Assembly: GCF_024372725.1 (NCBI RefSeq)
Contig: NZ_VOUA01000001.1
Coordinates: 327,242-391,241, forward strand
DNA: 64,000 bases
Source of the DNA: Methanosarcina sp. KYL-1
GTDB taxonomy: Archaea > Halobacteriota > Methanosarcinia > Methanosarcinales > Methanosarcinaceae
Reading direction: 5' to 3'
In this document: piece after piece, positions 1 through 8,311 of the stretch
How the letters are laid out: each line of letters starts with the position of its first letter
Position numbering within the stretch: position 1 is the first letter of the stretch
Made by a program: the position numbers and the translations under genes
The notes under the pieces: model-generated
Database searches by the model: none
What the model was told of the DNA's origin: nothing
The model's input: the letters and a program-made list of their open reading frames with translations, nothing else

Positions 1-480
1 ATCCATCCAAATCATTTGCAAAGCCCGGCTTCACGTTCTCCGGAAGTGCTGTGGGCTTCTTTTATCACCTCTATGGCAATTTCCAGGAACACACGTTACA
101 TTCACGGTACTGTTATCAATAACTTCTCAGGTCCATGTACGGAATCCATGATGTATGAAACTGCGGTTCAGGCAATTGGGAGTACTGTATGCGGAAGCGA
201 TTATCTTTCGGGGCCCGTTTCAAACGCAGGGAATGAACTGAATCATTCGGGAGGCCTGGATGCTCTTTTCATGGCAAAGATTGCAGAACTGGCAACGGCT
301 CTTTCTCTTGATGATGCAAACTATCTATGCACAGAAATCTACCAGAAATATAAAGGCGAAAAGCCTGAGTTTGGCAAACCCTTCGAAGAGTGCTATAACC
401 TGAAAACAATAGAGCCTTCTGAAGAATATTATACCATATATGAGCAGGCTATGGGACAGGTCTATGATCTTCTGGCATGA
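1..480 (+). CDS. MtmB-like methyltransferase, 3' end only
   Basis: The reading frame is open from base 1 and stops with TGA at 478-480, so the window cuts the gene. The visible 159 codons align closely with the C-terminal part (from about residue 290) of the complete MtmB-like protein at 19611-20966, sharing HPNHL, SPASRS, EVLWASFITSMAI, SGPCTESMMYETA and PVSNAGNELNH. The family is monomethylamine:corrinoid methyltransferase (TIM barrel). The residue equivalent to pyrrolysine lies upstream of the window, so whether this copy has an amber codon cannot be seen. No corrinoid protein follows it; the next gene is a convergent hemL-like gene. It is a paralogue or duplicate of 19611-20966. Confidence 0.85.
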   Translation: MHPNHLQSPASRSPEVLWASFITSMAISRNTRYIHGTVINNFSGPCTESMMYETAVQAIGSTVCGSDYLSGPVSNAGNELNHSGGLDALFMAKIAELATALSLDDANYLCTEIYQKYKGEKPEFGKPFEECYNLKTIEPSEEYYTIYEQAMGQVYDLLA

Positions 481-563
481 TGTCTCATGCCTGCCGCATT
501 TTAATGAAAATTTATAATATATGTAGACCTGCCTGTCATTACTCTATTTCTATATTTCTTTTT

Positions 564-1832
564 TCAGAGGCATTCTCTGTATGCTTCAAGAACCTTTTCA
601 ATGTCTTCTTCGGAATGTGCGGAAGATATAAAGTTAGTTTCAAGTTGTGAGGGTGGCAGGAATACTCCAAATTTGAGCATTCGGTGGAAGAAGTTAGGAT
701 ATTCTTTCAGGTCGCAGGTAAGTGCATCCCTGTAGTTCCTGGGTTTTTTCCCAAAGAATACCTTGAACATTGAGCCTATTCCTGACACCGAGTATCCGGG
801 TTTTTTGTCTTCAACAATTTCGGAAAGCGCAGTTCTCAGTTTTTCTCCTTTTGCGTTTAACTTTTCGTGAACATTTTCCTTTCCAAGGAGTTCAAGTGTT
901 GAGATTCCAGCTGCCAGGGAGCAGGGATTTCCACTAAAGGTTCCGGCCTGGTATACAGGGCCCGAAGGGGAAACCATTTCCATTATTTCCTTTTTCCCTC
1001 CAAATATCCCTATTGGGAGCCCTCCTCCTGCTACCTTCCCAAGTGTTGCAAGGTCCGGATTAACGCCGAAGTATTCGGAAGCTCCTCCCATTGCAAGCCT
1101 GAAACCCGTGATCACCTCGTCAAAGATTAAAAGCACTTCGTTTTCTTCCGTAAGTTTTCTTATTTCATGCAGGTAGTTTCCTTCCGGGGGGATGGGGCCT
1201 GCGTTTCCCATAACAGGTTCCATTATCAGTGCTGCCAGATCCTCCTTGTTTTTTTCTATAAGCTCGGCCATTGCCTCGATATTGTTGAATGGTGCCTGGA
1301 GGGTATATTTTGTAAAATCAGATGGAATTCCTGCGGAATTTGCTTTACTATATGTGCTTACTCCTGAACCGGCTTTCACAAGTACTGCGTCGTGGGCTCC
1401 ATGGTACCCTCCTTCTATTTTTATGAAACTGTTTTTTCCTGTGTATCCTCTGGCCAGTCGAAGTGCGCTCATAGTCGCTTCAGTACCTGTTGATACGAAA
1501 CGCATCATTTCAAGACTTTTACAAGAGTTGGCAATTTTTTCTGCAATTCTCACCTCAAGTTCGGTTGGTGTTCCGTAGATCCATCCTCTATTCAACTGGT
1601 CTACGATTGATTGTTTTATGATGGGATGGTTGTGCCCCAGAATTACTGGACCGTGGGCCAGGCAGCAATCTATAAATTCGTTTCCATCTATATCATAGAG
1701 TTTTGATCCCTTTGCGGTCGCCACGTAGAATGGATAGGGTTTTATCGCGCGTACCGGGCTGTTTACTCCTCCCGGGATTAATTTTCTTGCTTTCTGGTAT
1801 TCTTTTTCGGATTTTTCCGAATTTTCAAGCAT
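564..1832 (-). CDS. hemL: Glutamate-1-semialdehyde 2,1-aminomutase (HemL-type)
   Basis: PLP-dependent class III aminotransferase-fold protein that converts glutamate-1-semialdehyde to 5-aminolevulinate, the tetrapyrrole precursor of corrinoids and F430. Seen: [12 protein letters not shown] near the N-terminus, [16 protein letters not shown], the aspartate motif [10 protein letters not shown] and the Schiff-base lysine motif [12 protein letters not shown]. The frame extends 45 codons further upstream, but I start at the ATG ending at 1832 because AAAGGA lies 7 nt before it and the resulting 422 residues fit the family. The upstream extension is Lys-rich and not HemL-like. No other hem gene is adjacent, which is unusual for a methanogen. 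It could be a second, dedicated copy serving corrinoid demand of the neighbouring methyltransferases (inference). Confidence 0.88.
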   Translation of the reverse strand: MLENSEKSEKEYQKARKLIPGGVNSPVRAIKPYPFYVATAKGSKLYDIDGNEFIDCCLAHGPVILGHNHPIIKQSIVDQLNRGWIYGTPTELEVRIAEKIANSCKSLEMMRFVSTGTEATMSALRLARGYTGKNSFIKIEGGYHGAHDAVLVKAGSGVSTYSKANSAGIPSDFTKYTLQAPFNNIEAMAELIEKNKEDLAALIMEPVMGNAGPIPPEGNYLHEIRKLTEENEVLLIFDEVITGFRLAMGGASEYFGVNPDLATLGKVAGGGLPIGIFGGKKEIMEMVSPSGPVYQAGTFSGNPCSLAAGISTLELLGKENVHEKLNAKGEKLRTALSEIVEDKKPGYSVSGIGSMFKVFFGKKPRNYRDALTCDLKEYPNFFHRMLKFGVFLPPSQLETNFISSAHSEEDIEKVLEAYRECL

Positions 1833-2084
1833 CAATTTTTCCTTTCTCACTTTTGCTGCCTCTTCTTTTGCTTGTTCTGAAACCTTTTTTCCATATCTTT
1901 TTTTCATTAGTGAATAATTTTTTTTATAACTTAATTTCCTCAAATTTTGTGTTCTAAATCCGAACATCCTTGCTTGATTCGGATTAGTTCATTTTGGGTG
2001 TGAGGGTCTTTAATTTTTCCTTCCGGGGTGCTGGTATAATTGTTCTTCATTACCCTTCGCTTTTCTTTTTTATTTTATATATAT

Positions 2085-2143
2085 ACCTTTCTCTTAAAAT
2101 AGAAAATTTTATATATTAATAAATTAGCAATACTATTGCATTG
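2085..2143 (+). promoter_or_regulatory. Putative promoter of the mtbC-mtbB unit
   Basis: Very AT-rich DNA with TATA-like stretches TTTTATATATTAAT near 2107-2120 and TATATATA further upstream (2078-2085). It precedes both the small ORF at 2144 and mtbC at 2258. It is the only plausible promoter between hemL (divergent) and mtbC. The start site was not determined. Confidence 0.45.
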
Positions 2144-2254
2144 ATGTCTGACATTACGCGAAGCGCAAATTCGGACGTTCTGCAAAAAATTTCCAACTCT
2201 ATGGTCAGTAACGTGAGAATTCCGATAACTCTTCAATATCTTGGAGGATTGTAG
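2144..2254 (+). CDS. Possible 36-residue leader ORF ending in amber then opal
   Basis: An ATG at 2144 opens a 36-codon frame (begins MSDITRSANSDV, ends ITLQYLGGL) that stops with TAG at 2252-2254, followed in frame by TGA at 2255-2257; the mtbC ATG begins at 2258. The mtbC ribosome site (GGAGG, 2243-2247) lies inside the last codons, so translation of the two could be coupled. There is no strong ribosome site for the ORF itself, and I recognise no family. It may be a chance frame. The amber end directly before a pyrrolysine operon is discussed as a finding. Confidence 0.3.
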   Translation: MSDITRSANSDVLQKISNSMVSNVRIPITLQYLGGL

Positions 2255-2257
2255 TGA

Positions 2258-2905
2258 ATGACAAAAGATGAATTATTTTCGGAGCTTTCCAATGCAGTAA
2301 TCTCCTGTAAGAAAGATAAGGTCCTCGAGGCCGTTGAAAAAGCGCGGCGTGAATTGGATCCTTCAGAAATCATTGACAAAGGGCTGGCAGCCGGAATGAA
2401 TGAAGTGGGTATTCTTTTTGAAAAAGGCAGGCTTTTTTTGCCCCACGTTATGATGGCAGCCGATGCAATGACTGCTGGTGTAAAACTGCTCGAAGACGAC
2501 CTCCCTGCCGGTGCTGTAAAAGGAAAACTTGGGACTATAGTGAACGGAACTGTCGAGGGGGACGTACACGATATTGGAAAGTCCATTGTTTCCACCATGC
2601 TGCAGTCTGCAGGGTTTGAAGTGCATGATGTGGGAAGGGATGTGCCTGTTCAGGTCTTCATCGATAAAATCCGGGAAGTAGATGCCGACATGGTGGGGCT
2701 TTCTGCCCTGATGACAACGACCCTGCTGGGTCAGAAAGAAGTCATTACCTGTCTGAAAGAGGAAGGGATTCGTGACAGGGTAAAAGTAATGGTAGGGGGA
2801 TCTCCTGCTACCCAGGCATGGGCCGACAAAATTGGTGCGGACTGCTATGCAGAAAACGCAAGTGAAGCTGTGATGAAAGCAAAGGAACTTCTTTGCGGAG
2901 CATGA
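2258..2905 (+). CDS. mtbC: Dimethylamine corrinoid protein MtbC
   Basis: Corrinoid carrier (215 aa) that accepts the methyl group from dimethylamine via MtbB and passes it to coenzyme M through a methylcobamide:CoM methyltransferase (MtbA, not in this window). Seen: an N-terminal helical cap domain (about residues 1-88) and a Rossmann-like cobalamin domain with the lower-ligand motif GDVHDIGK (His104), then VGLSALMTTT and VMVGGSPATQAWADKIGAD. GGAGG ends 10 nt before the ATG. The gene is 12 nt upstream of mtbB and co-transcribed with it. MttC at 6086 is a close paralogue; assignment as MtbC rather than MttC rests on its position beside mtbB. Confidence 0.93.
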   Translation: MTKDELFSELSNAVISCKKDKVLEAVEKARRELDPSEIIDKGLAAGMNEVGILFEKGRLFLPHVMMAADAMTAGVKLLEDDLPAGAVKGKLGTIVNGTVEGDVHDIGKSIVSTMLQSAGFEVHDVGRDVPVQVFIDKIREVDADMVGLSALMTTTLLGQKEVITCLKEEGIRDRVKVMVGGSPATQAWADKIGADCYAENASEAVMKAKELLCGA

Positions 2906-2917
2906 GGTGGTATAAGT

Positions 2918-4321
2918 ATGGCTACTGAATACATGACCCGCATGGGGGACGGTCGCAGAGTTTTCATGACCCGGGAAGATATCCTGGCTGACATTGAAGC
3001 TGGAGTTGCGGAAGGCGCTGACAGTGCTGAGGTGCCTGCTCTTTCAGAGGAGGAGATTGAACACCTGCTGGAAATTGTATGTGCTAAAGAAAGGATTGTA
3101 ACTGTTGAACCCGGAAATGAAATTGTCATGTCGCAGGACGGGGGTGCAATCTCAATAGACTCCGAACATACAAGTGGAGTTCCCAGTGGTCGGATCCTCG
3201 CGACCCTCATGTATGAAAGGGGCTTCTGTATGGATTCCATTGACTTTGGGCATACCGATTACAGCTTCAAGCCTGTAAAACCGTTGATTTCCGTGGAGTG
3301 CCAGCAGATGAGGTGGGTTCAGGAAGCAGTTACCGTTCCTGTGCTTTATGGTGCAATGCCCAATATGGGGCTGTACTATACTCCCGATGGCCCCTATGAA
3401 AATCCGGGAGACCTTATGAAAGCTTTCAAGATCCAGGAAGCAAGGGAATCCATTGAAAAATCTGCAGATCACCTGACAAGGGACATCATCTGGATCGTTC
3501 AGAAAATGATGAAGTCCGGGGGTGCAGACGGGATTAACTTTGACACTACCGGGGCTGCAGGGGATGGGGATTTCTTTGCTGCTCTCCGCGCAGTTGAATT
3601 CCTGAGAAAGGAGTTCCCTGAAATGTATATTGAAATGGGTATGGCAGGTGAAAGCATGCTGGGGATCCATGGGGAGCTTGAGTATAAGGGTAAAGCCGTG
3701 GCAGGCCTCTGGCCTCACAAACAGGTAGAGCTCGCTGCAGAGGCAGGGGCCAATGTCTTCGGGCCGGCTGTCAACACAAACACTACCAGATCTTTCGCCT
3801 GGAACCTTGCAAGGGCTGTGACCATTGTAAAGGAAGCTTCTAAGGTTTCTCCTATTCCCGTACACGTCAACATGGGTAACGGTGTTGGTGGCGTGCCTAT
3901 GTTTGAGCTCCCGACACTTGATGCTCTCTCAAGGGCAAACAAAGCCATGGTCGAACTGGCACATGTGGATGGCATATAGTCCGGATCCGGTGATTCCTTC
4001 AGTATGCGTGGTGTTCATGTTGCCACCTCGGGAATGACCGGTATGAGGGCTGCAGGCGATCTTGTGGCCAGGGTTGAGTTTGCAAAGAGCATGAAGATTG
4101 GCGATGCAAAAGCCTACGTGGCAAAGAAGCTTGGGGTTGATGTGATGGACCTTGCCGATGAGAATGCTATGAAGGAAGTCAGGGAGGAACTGGGGCTTGG
4201 AACTATGACCGAGTTCAGGGAAACGCCTAAGGGTATTGCTGCAAAGATGAATATCGAGAAAGTGCTTGATCTTAAAATCAACTCATGTGAGCTTTTCCGA
4301 AGCCTTGCAGGGTTTATTTAA
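2918..4321 (+). CDS. mtbB: Dimethylamine methyltransferase MtbB, pyrrolysine protein
   Basis: Transfers a methyl group from dimethylamine to the MtbC corrinoid, releasing monomethylamine. The frame contains one amber codon at 3977-3979 (codon 354) and continues in the same frame to TAA at 4319-4321, giving 467 residues. The segment before the amber ends in HVDGI, matching the VDGI-Pyl context of known MtbB, and the downstream part ([27 protein letters not shown]) continues the same family. The amber is therefore read as pyrrolysine, and the gene is neither a pseudogene nor two genes. The start follows GAGGTGG. Also seen: [16 protein letters not shown] and [15 protein letters not shown]. The pylT, pylS and pylBCD genes needed for readthrough are not in the window. 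Confidence 0.96.
3977..3979 (+). other. In-frame amber codon read as pyrrolysine (mtbB)
   Basis: TAG at codon 354 of mtbB, flanked on both sides by conserved MtbB sequence in one frame. This is the site occupied by pyrrolysine in characterised dimethylamine methyltransferases. Confidence 0.95.
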
Positions 4322-4350
4322 GTACAGTACTTTTCTTTTTTCCTTTTTTT
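4320..4350 (+). terminator. Putative T-tract terminator after mtbB
   Basis: A short inverted repeat AAGTAC-A-GTACTT (4320-4332) overlaps the mtbB stop and runs into a nearly continuous T-rich tract to about 4348. Archaeal termination depends mainly on such T-tracts. Confidence 0.5.
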
Positions 4351-4408
4351 GGCCTGGGTCTCTTTCTCTACTTGATGGTTTTTTTATTTCCTGCCATCTC
4401 AGTTTTTT

Positions 4409-4480
4409 AACCTTTCGGTGAAAGGTTTTACTATAATATATATAGTTTTCGTATAATTAAGAAATATTTATATATTATTA
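4409..4480 (+). promoter_or_regulatory. Hairpin and TATA region upstream of mttB
   Basis: The 260-base gap between mtbB and mttB holds a perfect 8-bp hairpin AACCTTTC-GGT-GAAAGGTT (4409-4427) followed by TATAATATATATAG (about 4433-4446) and ATATTTATATATTA (about 4467-4480), both good archaeal TATA candidates. With the terminator just after mtbB, this suggests mttB-mttC has its own promoter and a leader of roughly 80-100 nt. Confidence 0.5.
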
Positions 4481-4582
4481 ATTTCTCATATATCTTGAGG
4501 TATTGTCTGGCTGTGATCAGAATCCTCTGTCAAAAATGTGTTTCCTCGTTAATATCAAATAAATGAATAGGTGGCTAAAAAA

Positions 4583-6073
4583 ATGATTAACAAGTCCTAC
4601 TCCGGTAAAAATTTGCTGGATGGTCTTTATCTTGGAGTACTTTCGCAGGATGAACTTAAGGCCATTCACGCTGCAACAGTAGACATATTTTCTGAATACG
4701 GAATCCTGGTGACCGATTCCGAAGCAAGGCAGATCTTCAAGGATGGAGGCTGTGATGTTGATGAAAACACAAAGATGGTAAAGATCCCTGAACATGTTCT
4801 TGAAGAGGCATTAAAGAAGGCCCCCTCCAGGTTCAAGCTTTACGGAAGGGACAAGAAATACAATCTTGTACAGGAGGCAGGCGGAGATACCCTCTGGACT
4901 AATTTCGGTATTGGCGTTAAGATGAGCGTCTATGACGAGTCAAAAGGGCGCTGTGTTGTTAGGAGCAGTACGGCTCAAGATGTTGCAGACACCGCAAAGA
5001 TGTGTGATTGGGCGGAGAATATGGACTTTTACACAGTTGCCGTGGCTGCTATGGATTGGACTGGCAAGGGTGCAGCTGACGTACACTCGACATACGAGGC
5101 CATTACAAACATTTCAAAGCCTGTGCTCCTTGCTCCGGAAGCCGAAAGCTTTGACTACTACATGGACATGATGGCAGCCTACTACGGGGGGGATATGGAA
5201 GAAGCCATCAAGAAACCTATCTGTTCCATGGCAGCATGTCCAACAAGCCCCCTGGAACTGGGTGACAATGTGTGTCAGATGACTATCAAGAGTGCCCGCA
5301 TCAAGTTCCCGAACAATATTATCAGTATGGCTATGTCTGGGGCCTCTTCTCCGGTCTTCCTCGCTTCTACCCTTGTTACCCACAACGCAGAGGTCCTCGC
5401 GACTCTTGTGCTTGCACAATTGACAGAGCCCGGCGCACCTTTCTGGTACGGTAGCTCAACCACAGGATTTGACATGAAGAGGGGCACGGCCCCGGTGGGT
5501 TCTCCTGAACTCGGGCTGCTCAGCGCAGCTGTCGCAAAACTTGCCCAGTTTTACAACCTTCCTTCCTTTGTGGCAGGCACCTAGGCCGACTCCAAGCTGC
5601 CTGACGCCCAGGCAGGGCACGAGAAAACTCTTACAAGCCTTCTTCCTGCCCTTGCCGGTGCAAACTCCATTTACGGAGCAGGCATGCTTGAGCTAGGTAT
5701 GACCTTTTCTATGGAACAGTTTGTGATAGACAATGACATTATAGGTATGATTAAGAAGAGCATGGAAGGAATTCCGGTTTCCGGGGAGACCCTGGCTGTC
5801 GAAGCTATCAAGAAAGTGGGAGCTGGAAATAACTTCCTCGGGCATAAGACCAGCCGGCAGAATATAGACCTGCCCTCCAACCCCAGGCTTTTTGACAGGC
5901 GTATGTATGGGGACTGGGAATCGGCAGGTTCAAAAGACACAATGGCAGCTGCACATGAAAAAGTTGTAGACGTCATGAAAAACCATGTGGTCAAACCCAT
6001 CGATTCTGATATCCTGAAGGATATGTGGGCCATAGTGAAAAAGGCCGATAAAGAACACGGCAGGCAATTGTGA
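4583..6073 (+). CDS. mttB: Trimethylamine methyltransferase MttB, pyrrolysine protein
   Basis: Demethylates trimethylamine and methylates the MttC corrinoid. A single in-frame amber lies at 5582-5584; the frame then runs on to TGA at 6071-6073, 496 residues in all. The context LPSFVAGT[19 protein letters not shown] matches known MttB around its pyrrolysine. I use the ATG at 4583 rather than the GTG at 4571, because AGGTGG lies 8 nt upstream of it and because it puts the amber at codon 334, the position I recall for Pyl in Methanosarcina barkeri MttB. Other motifs: KLCDWAEN-type [29 protein letters not shown] and [21 protein letters not shown]. It is followed 12 nt later by mttC. Confidence 0.96.
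5582..5584 (+). other. In-frame amber codon read as pyrrolysine (mttB)
   Basis: TAG at codon 334 counted from the ATG at 4583; conserved MttB sequence continues without frameshift on both sides. Confidence 0.95.
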
Positions 6074-6085
6074 GGAGATTCATAA

Positions 6086-6736
6086 ATGGCAACAAAAGAA
6101 GAAATTATTGCAAGGGCAAAAGCTGCAGTCCTTGATTTTGATGACGAAGCAGCAGAAGAAGTAGCTCAGGAAGCACTTGACGCAGGTATTAATGTCATAG
6201 AGATTATTGAGAATGGTTTTTCAGCAGCGTTGGGGAATGTCGGTGAAAGGTTCGAAAGTGGTGAACTCTTCCTTCCTCACCTGATTGCGGCTTCTGATGC
6301 CATGGGTGCAGGTATGAAGGTCCTTGCCCCTGCAGTTGAGGGGAAAATTAAGGGAGAAAAGATCGCTAAAGTGGTGCTCGGAACCATTGAAGGCGATATC
6401 CACTCCATCGGGAAAGATATTGTCGCTGCAATGCTCAAGATTGCCGGATTCGAAGTTATCGACCTTGGAAGGGATGTGCCTATAGATAAGTATCTGAGTG
6501 CCGCAAAAGAAAATAGTGCAGATGTTGTCGGTTCTTCCGCTCTCATGACGACCACAATGGTCAACCAGATCAAACTGGAGGAAGCTCTAAATGAAGCAGG
6601 CATTCGCGGTCAGGTCAAGACAATGGTCGGTGGGGCGCCTGTTACCCAGACCTGGGCAGATGAAATCGGTGCTGACATCTATGCCGAAAACGCCAGAGAC
6701 GCGGTAAGTCAGTTAAAGGGTATCTTTGCTAAATAA
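6086..6736 (+). CDS. mttC: Trimethylamine corrinoid protein MttC
   Basis: A 216-residue corrinoid carrier for MttB. It has the N-terminal cap domain (FESGELFLPHLIAASDAM) and the cobalamin-binding motif GDIHSIGK with His106 as predicted lower ligand, followed by VVGSSALMTTT and VGGAPVTQTWADEIGAD. The Ser in DIHSIGK separates it from the MtbC-type DVHDIGK at 2258. It starts 12 nt after mttB behind a GAGGAG-like site and is the last gene of the unit; a strong hairpin-T terminator follows. Confidence 0.94.
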   Translation: MATKEEIIARAKAAVLDFDDEAAEEVAQEALDAGINVIEIIENGFSAALGNVGERFESGELFLPHLIAASDAMGAGMKVLAPAVEGKIKGEKIAKVVLGTIEGDIHSIGKDIVAAMLKIAGFEVIDLGRDVPIDKYLSAAKENSADVVGSSALMTTTMVNQIKLEEALNEAGIRGQVKTMVGGAPVTQTWADEIGADIYAENARDAVSQLKGIFAK

Positions 6737-6776
6737 CCCGTAGATACAACCGCCTGTTTATGGGCTAAAAATAGAT

Positions 6777-6805
6777 AAGTGGAGGGTTTTTTCTCCACTT
6801 TTTGT
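6777..6805 (+). terminator. Intrinsic-type terminator after mttC
   Basis: Perfect 8-bp stem AAGTGGAG (6777-6784) / CTCCACTT (6793-6800) with a loop of GGTTTTTT, followed by a T-run. It sits 40 bases past the mttC stop. Confidence 0.75.
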
Positions 6806-6943
6806 TGGTTGTGTGTTTTGATTGATTGTGGGGGAAGTCTTTCCCACTTCCCCCCTTCTAATTCTACGTGTTAATCTAAATAAATATGTTTACAAAATTA
6901 AGAGTTGTGAAGTAATCCGTAAATCTTCAAATTATTTTTTTCT

Positions 6944-7300
6944 TCACATACTGCAGCCTCTGCACAACGCTTCGTCACATCCCATGTCCTTAAACTTCCA
7001 TTTTGCGCTCCATTTTTTGAGCTCCCATATTACCTGCATGAACTCTTCTCCGCATTCCGTGAGAAAGTACTCGGATTTCCCGGGCAGAACGGTTGTATCA
7101 ATTCTTTTTTCTATCAGTCCTTCCTGTTCGAGTTCGCCAAGGCTTGTGGAAAGGGCGGTTGGGGTTATGTTTCCGAGTTTTCTCTTCAGCTCGTTAAAGC
7201 GTTTTTCTTTCTTTTCGCCTTTGTAAAGTTCCAGCATGATTTCAATGGTCCATTTTTTCCCGATTATGTGGCTTGATTGGTATATGGCGCATTCTTTCAT
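6944..7300 (-). CDS. HxlR-family winged-helix regulator with Cys-rich tail
   Basis: A 118-residue HxlR/MarR-like DNA-binding protein: IIGKKWTIEIMLELYKG, RFNELKRKLGNITPTALSTSLGELEQEGLIEKR and TECGEEF are typical of the family. Cys residues at 4, 83, 108, 113 and 116 (CDEALCRGC at the end) are unusual and could bind metal or sense thiols (inference). It is divergently transcribed from the CGGC gene at 7442, which it probably controls together with itself. A TATA-like TTTATATAG lies only about 24-31 nt upstream of the ATG, so the mRNA may have little or no leader. Confidence 0.88.
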   Translation of the reverse strand: MKECAIYQSSHIIGKKWTIEIMLELYKGEKKEKRFNELKRKLGNITPTALSTSLGELEQEGLIEKRIDTTVLPGKSEYFLTECGEEFMQVIWELKKWSAKWKFKDMGCDEALCRGCSM

Positions 7301-7441
7301 AGTACAGAATTATAGACTGCCCACTATATAAACTAGTATAATTATTGTATCTAATATTAAATCTATACTTAGTACTCAAAAGATACCATATGCCTTTGAA
7401 GGCAGCCTGGAAATATCTCAGAACAAAAAGGAGTGATATCC
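7301..7441. promoter_or_regulatory. Divergent promoter region, HxlR gene / CGGC gene
   Basis: 140 bases of AT-rich DNA between the two start codons. It contains a TATA-like ACTATATAAAC (about 7322-7332) serving the minus-strand regulator, and imperfect inverted elements ACTAGTATA / TATACTTAGT that could be an operator. Only the HxlR-side TATA call is reasonably firm. Confidence 0.45.
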
Positions 7442-7774
7442 GTGACAGAAGAAATAAAACTCACAAAAATTGCAGTTGTCAGATGTGAAACCGTTTCAGA
7501 AAGTTGCCCGGGAACCGGTTGTTTTGCAGCCTTCAACGGGAAAATGGCCAGTTTTGCTGACTATGGTGTGAACGCGCAGATGGTTGCTTATTTCACCTGC
7601 GGGGGCTGTTCAGGGCGCAGGGTGGCTAATCTGATAGGGGAAATCAAAAAAGTTGAACCGGACGCCATTCATCTCAGTACCTGCATGGTAAAAAGCAGTG
7701 CCTGTCCCAACCTTGTTTACATCAAGGGAGTATTCGAGGAGGCAGGTATTAAAGTTGTGGAAGGAACTCATTGA
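7442..7774 (+). CDS. CGGC-domain protein
   Basis: A 110-residue protein with KIAVVRCETVSESCPGTGC at the N-terminus, TCGGCSGRRV in the middle and LSTCMVKSSACPN towards the end, the cysteine layout of the CGGC domain family, thought to bind metal or a cluster; biochemical function unknown. I start at the GTG at 7442, because AAAGGAG ends 8 nt upstream; an in-frame GTG at 7433 overlaps that ribosome site. Its position beside the Cys-rich HxlR regulator and the methylamine operons suggests a redox or metal-linked accessory role (inference). Confidence 0.82.
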   Translation: MTEEIKLTKIAVVRCETVSESCPGTGCFAAFNGKMASFADYGVNAQMVAYFTCGGCSGRRVANLIGEIKKVEPDAIHLSTCMVKSSACPNLVYIKGVFEEAGIKVVEGTH

Positions 7775-7801
7775 TTTTTCGTGACATTATTCTGGATTTC
7801 C

Positions 7802-7836
7802 GGGAAAGGCTGCGTTTCCCTTTCCTCTAATTTTTT
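7802..7836 (+). terminator. Terminator after the CGGC gene
   Basis: Inverted repeat GGGAAA (7802-7807) / TTTCCC (7815-7820) followed by TTTCC and a run of six T residues. Confidence 0.55.
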
Positions 7837-7849
7837 ATTCCCTGTACGT

Positions 7850-7880
7850 AGCCAGCAAAGGGATTTTTCTCCCGCTGGCT
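7850..7880. other. Strong isolated hairpin
   Basis: AGCCAGC (7850-7856) pairs with GCTGGCT (7874-7880), with an inner GGGA/TCCC pairing inside. It lies 75 bases after the CGGC gene. It could be a second terminator, or part of a small RNA. From here to 8311 I see no gene. Confidence 0.4.
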
Positions 7881-8311
7881 CTTTGTAATTCCTTTCGCCA
7901 GGGGTTTGTAAACCTTGTTTGCAAGGATCATAATGCCGGTTTTTCTGTAATATCAAAAACACTCATATGATTCAGGTCAAATTCATTATCTTCAAATCCT
8001 TTTTCAAAGCAATGATCTAAGAAGTGGATTCAAATCTACAGAAAATTCGGAACACTGCCGATGGAGAAAAGATAATTCTTTTTATTACGGGTTACTTTTA
8101 TGCATTGAGTTTTGCTATTTAAGCCTGAACTTCGCACGCATAAGTTTTTTAAGGAATTAAAAAATAGGAGAAAAGTGGGGTCAGGCAGTGAATTAAAAAT
8201 TCCGTGATTCCTTTCGTCCCTTTAACCATTGTTTGCGGCTCTGGTGTAGTAAGGGGTGAAAGGGCTAATGTTTGATTTGTGGAATATTTTAACACTGCTT
8301 GAGATTCCCAC

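Noticed and set aside
2918-4321. mtbB as two genes or a pseudogene broken at 3977
   Set aside because: The stop is TAG at the known pyrrolysine site and the same conserved frame continues on both sides. The same holds for mttB at 5582.
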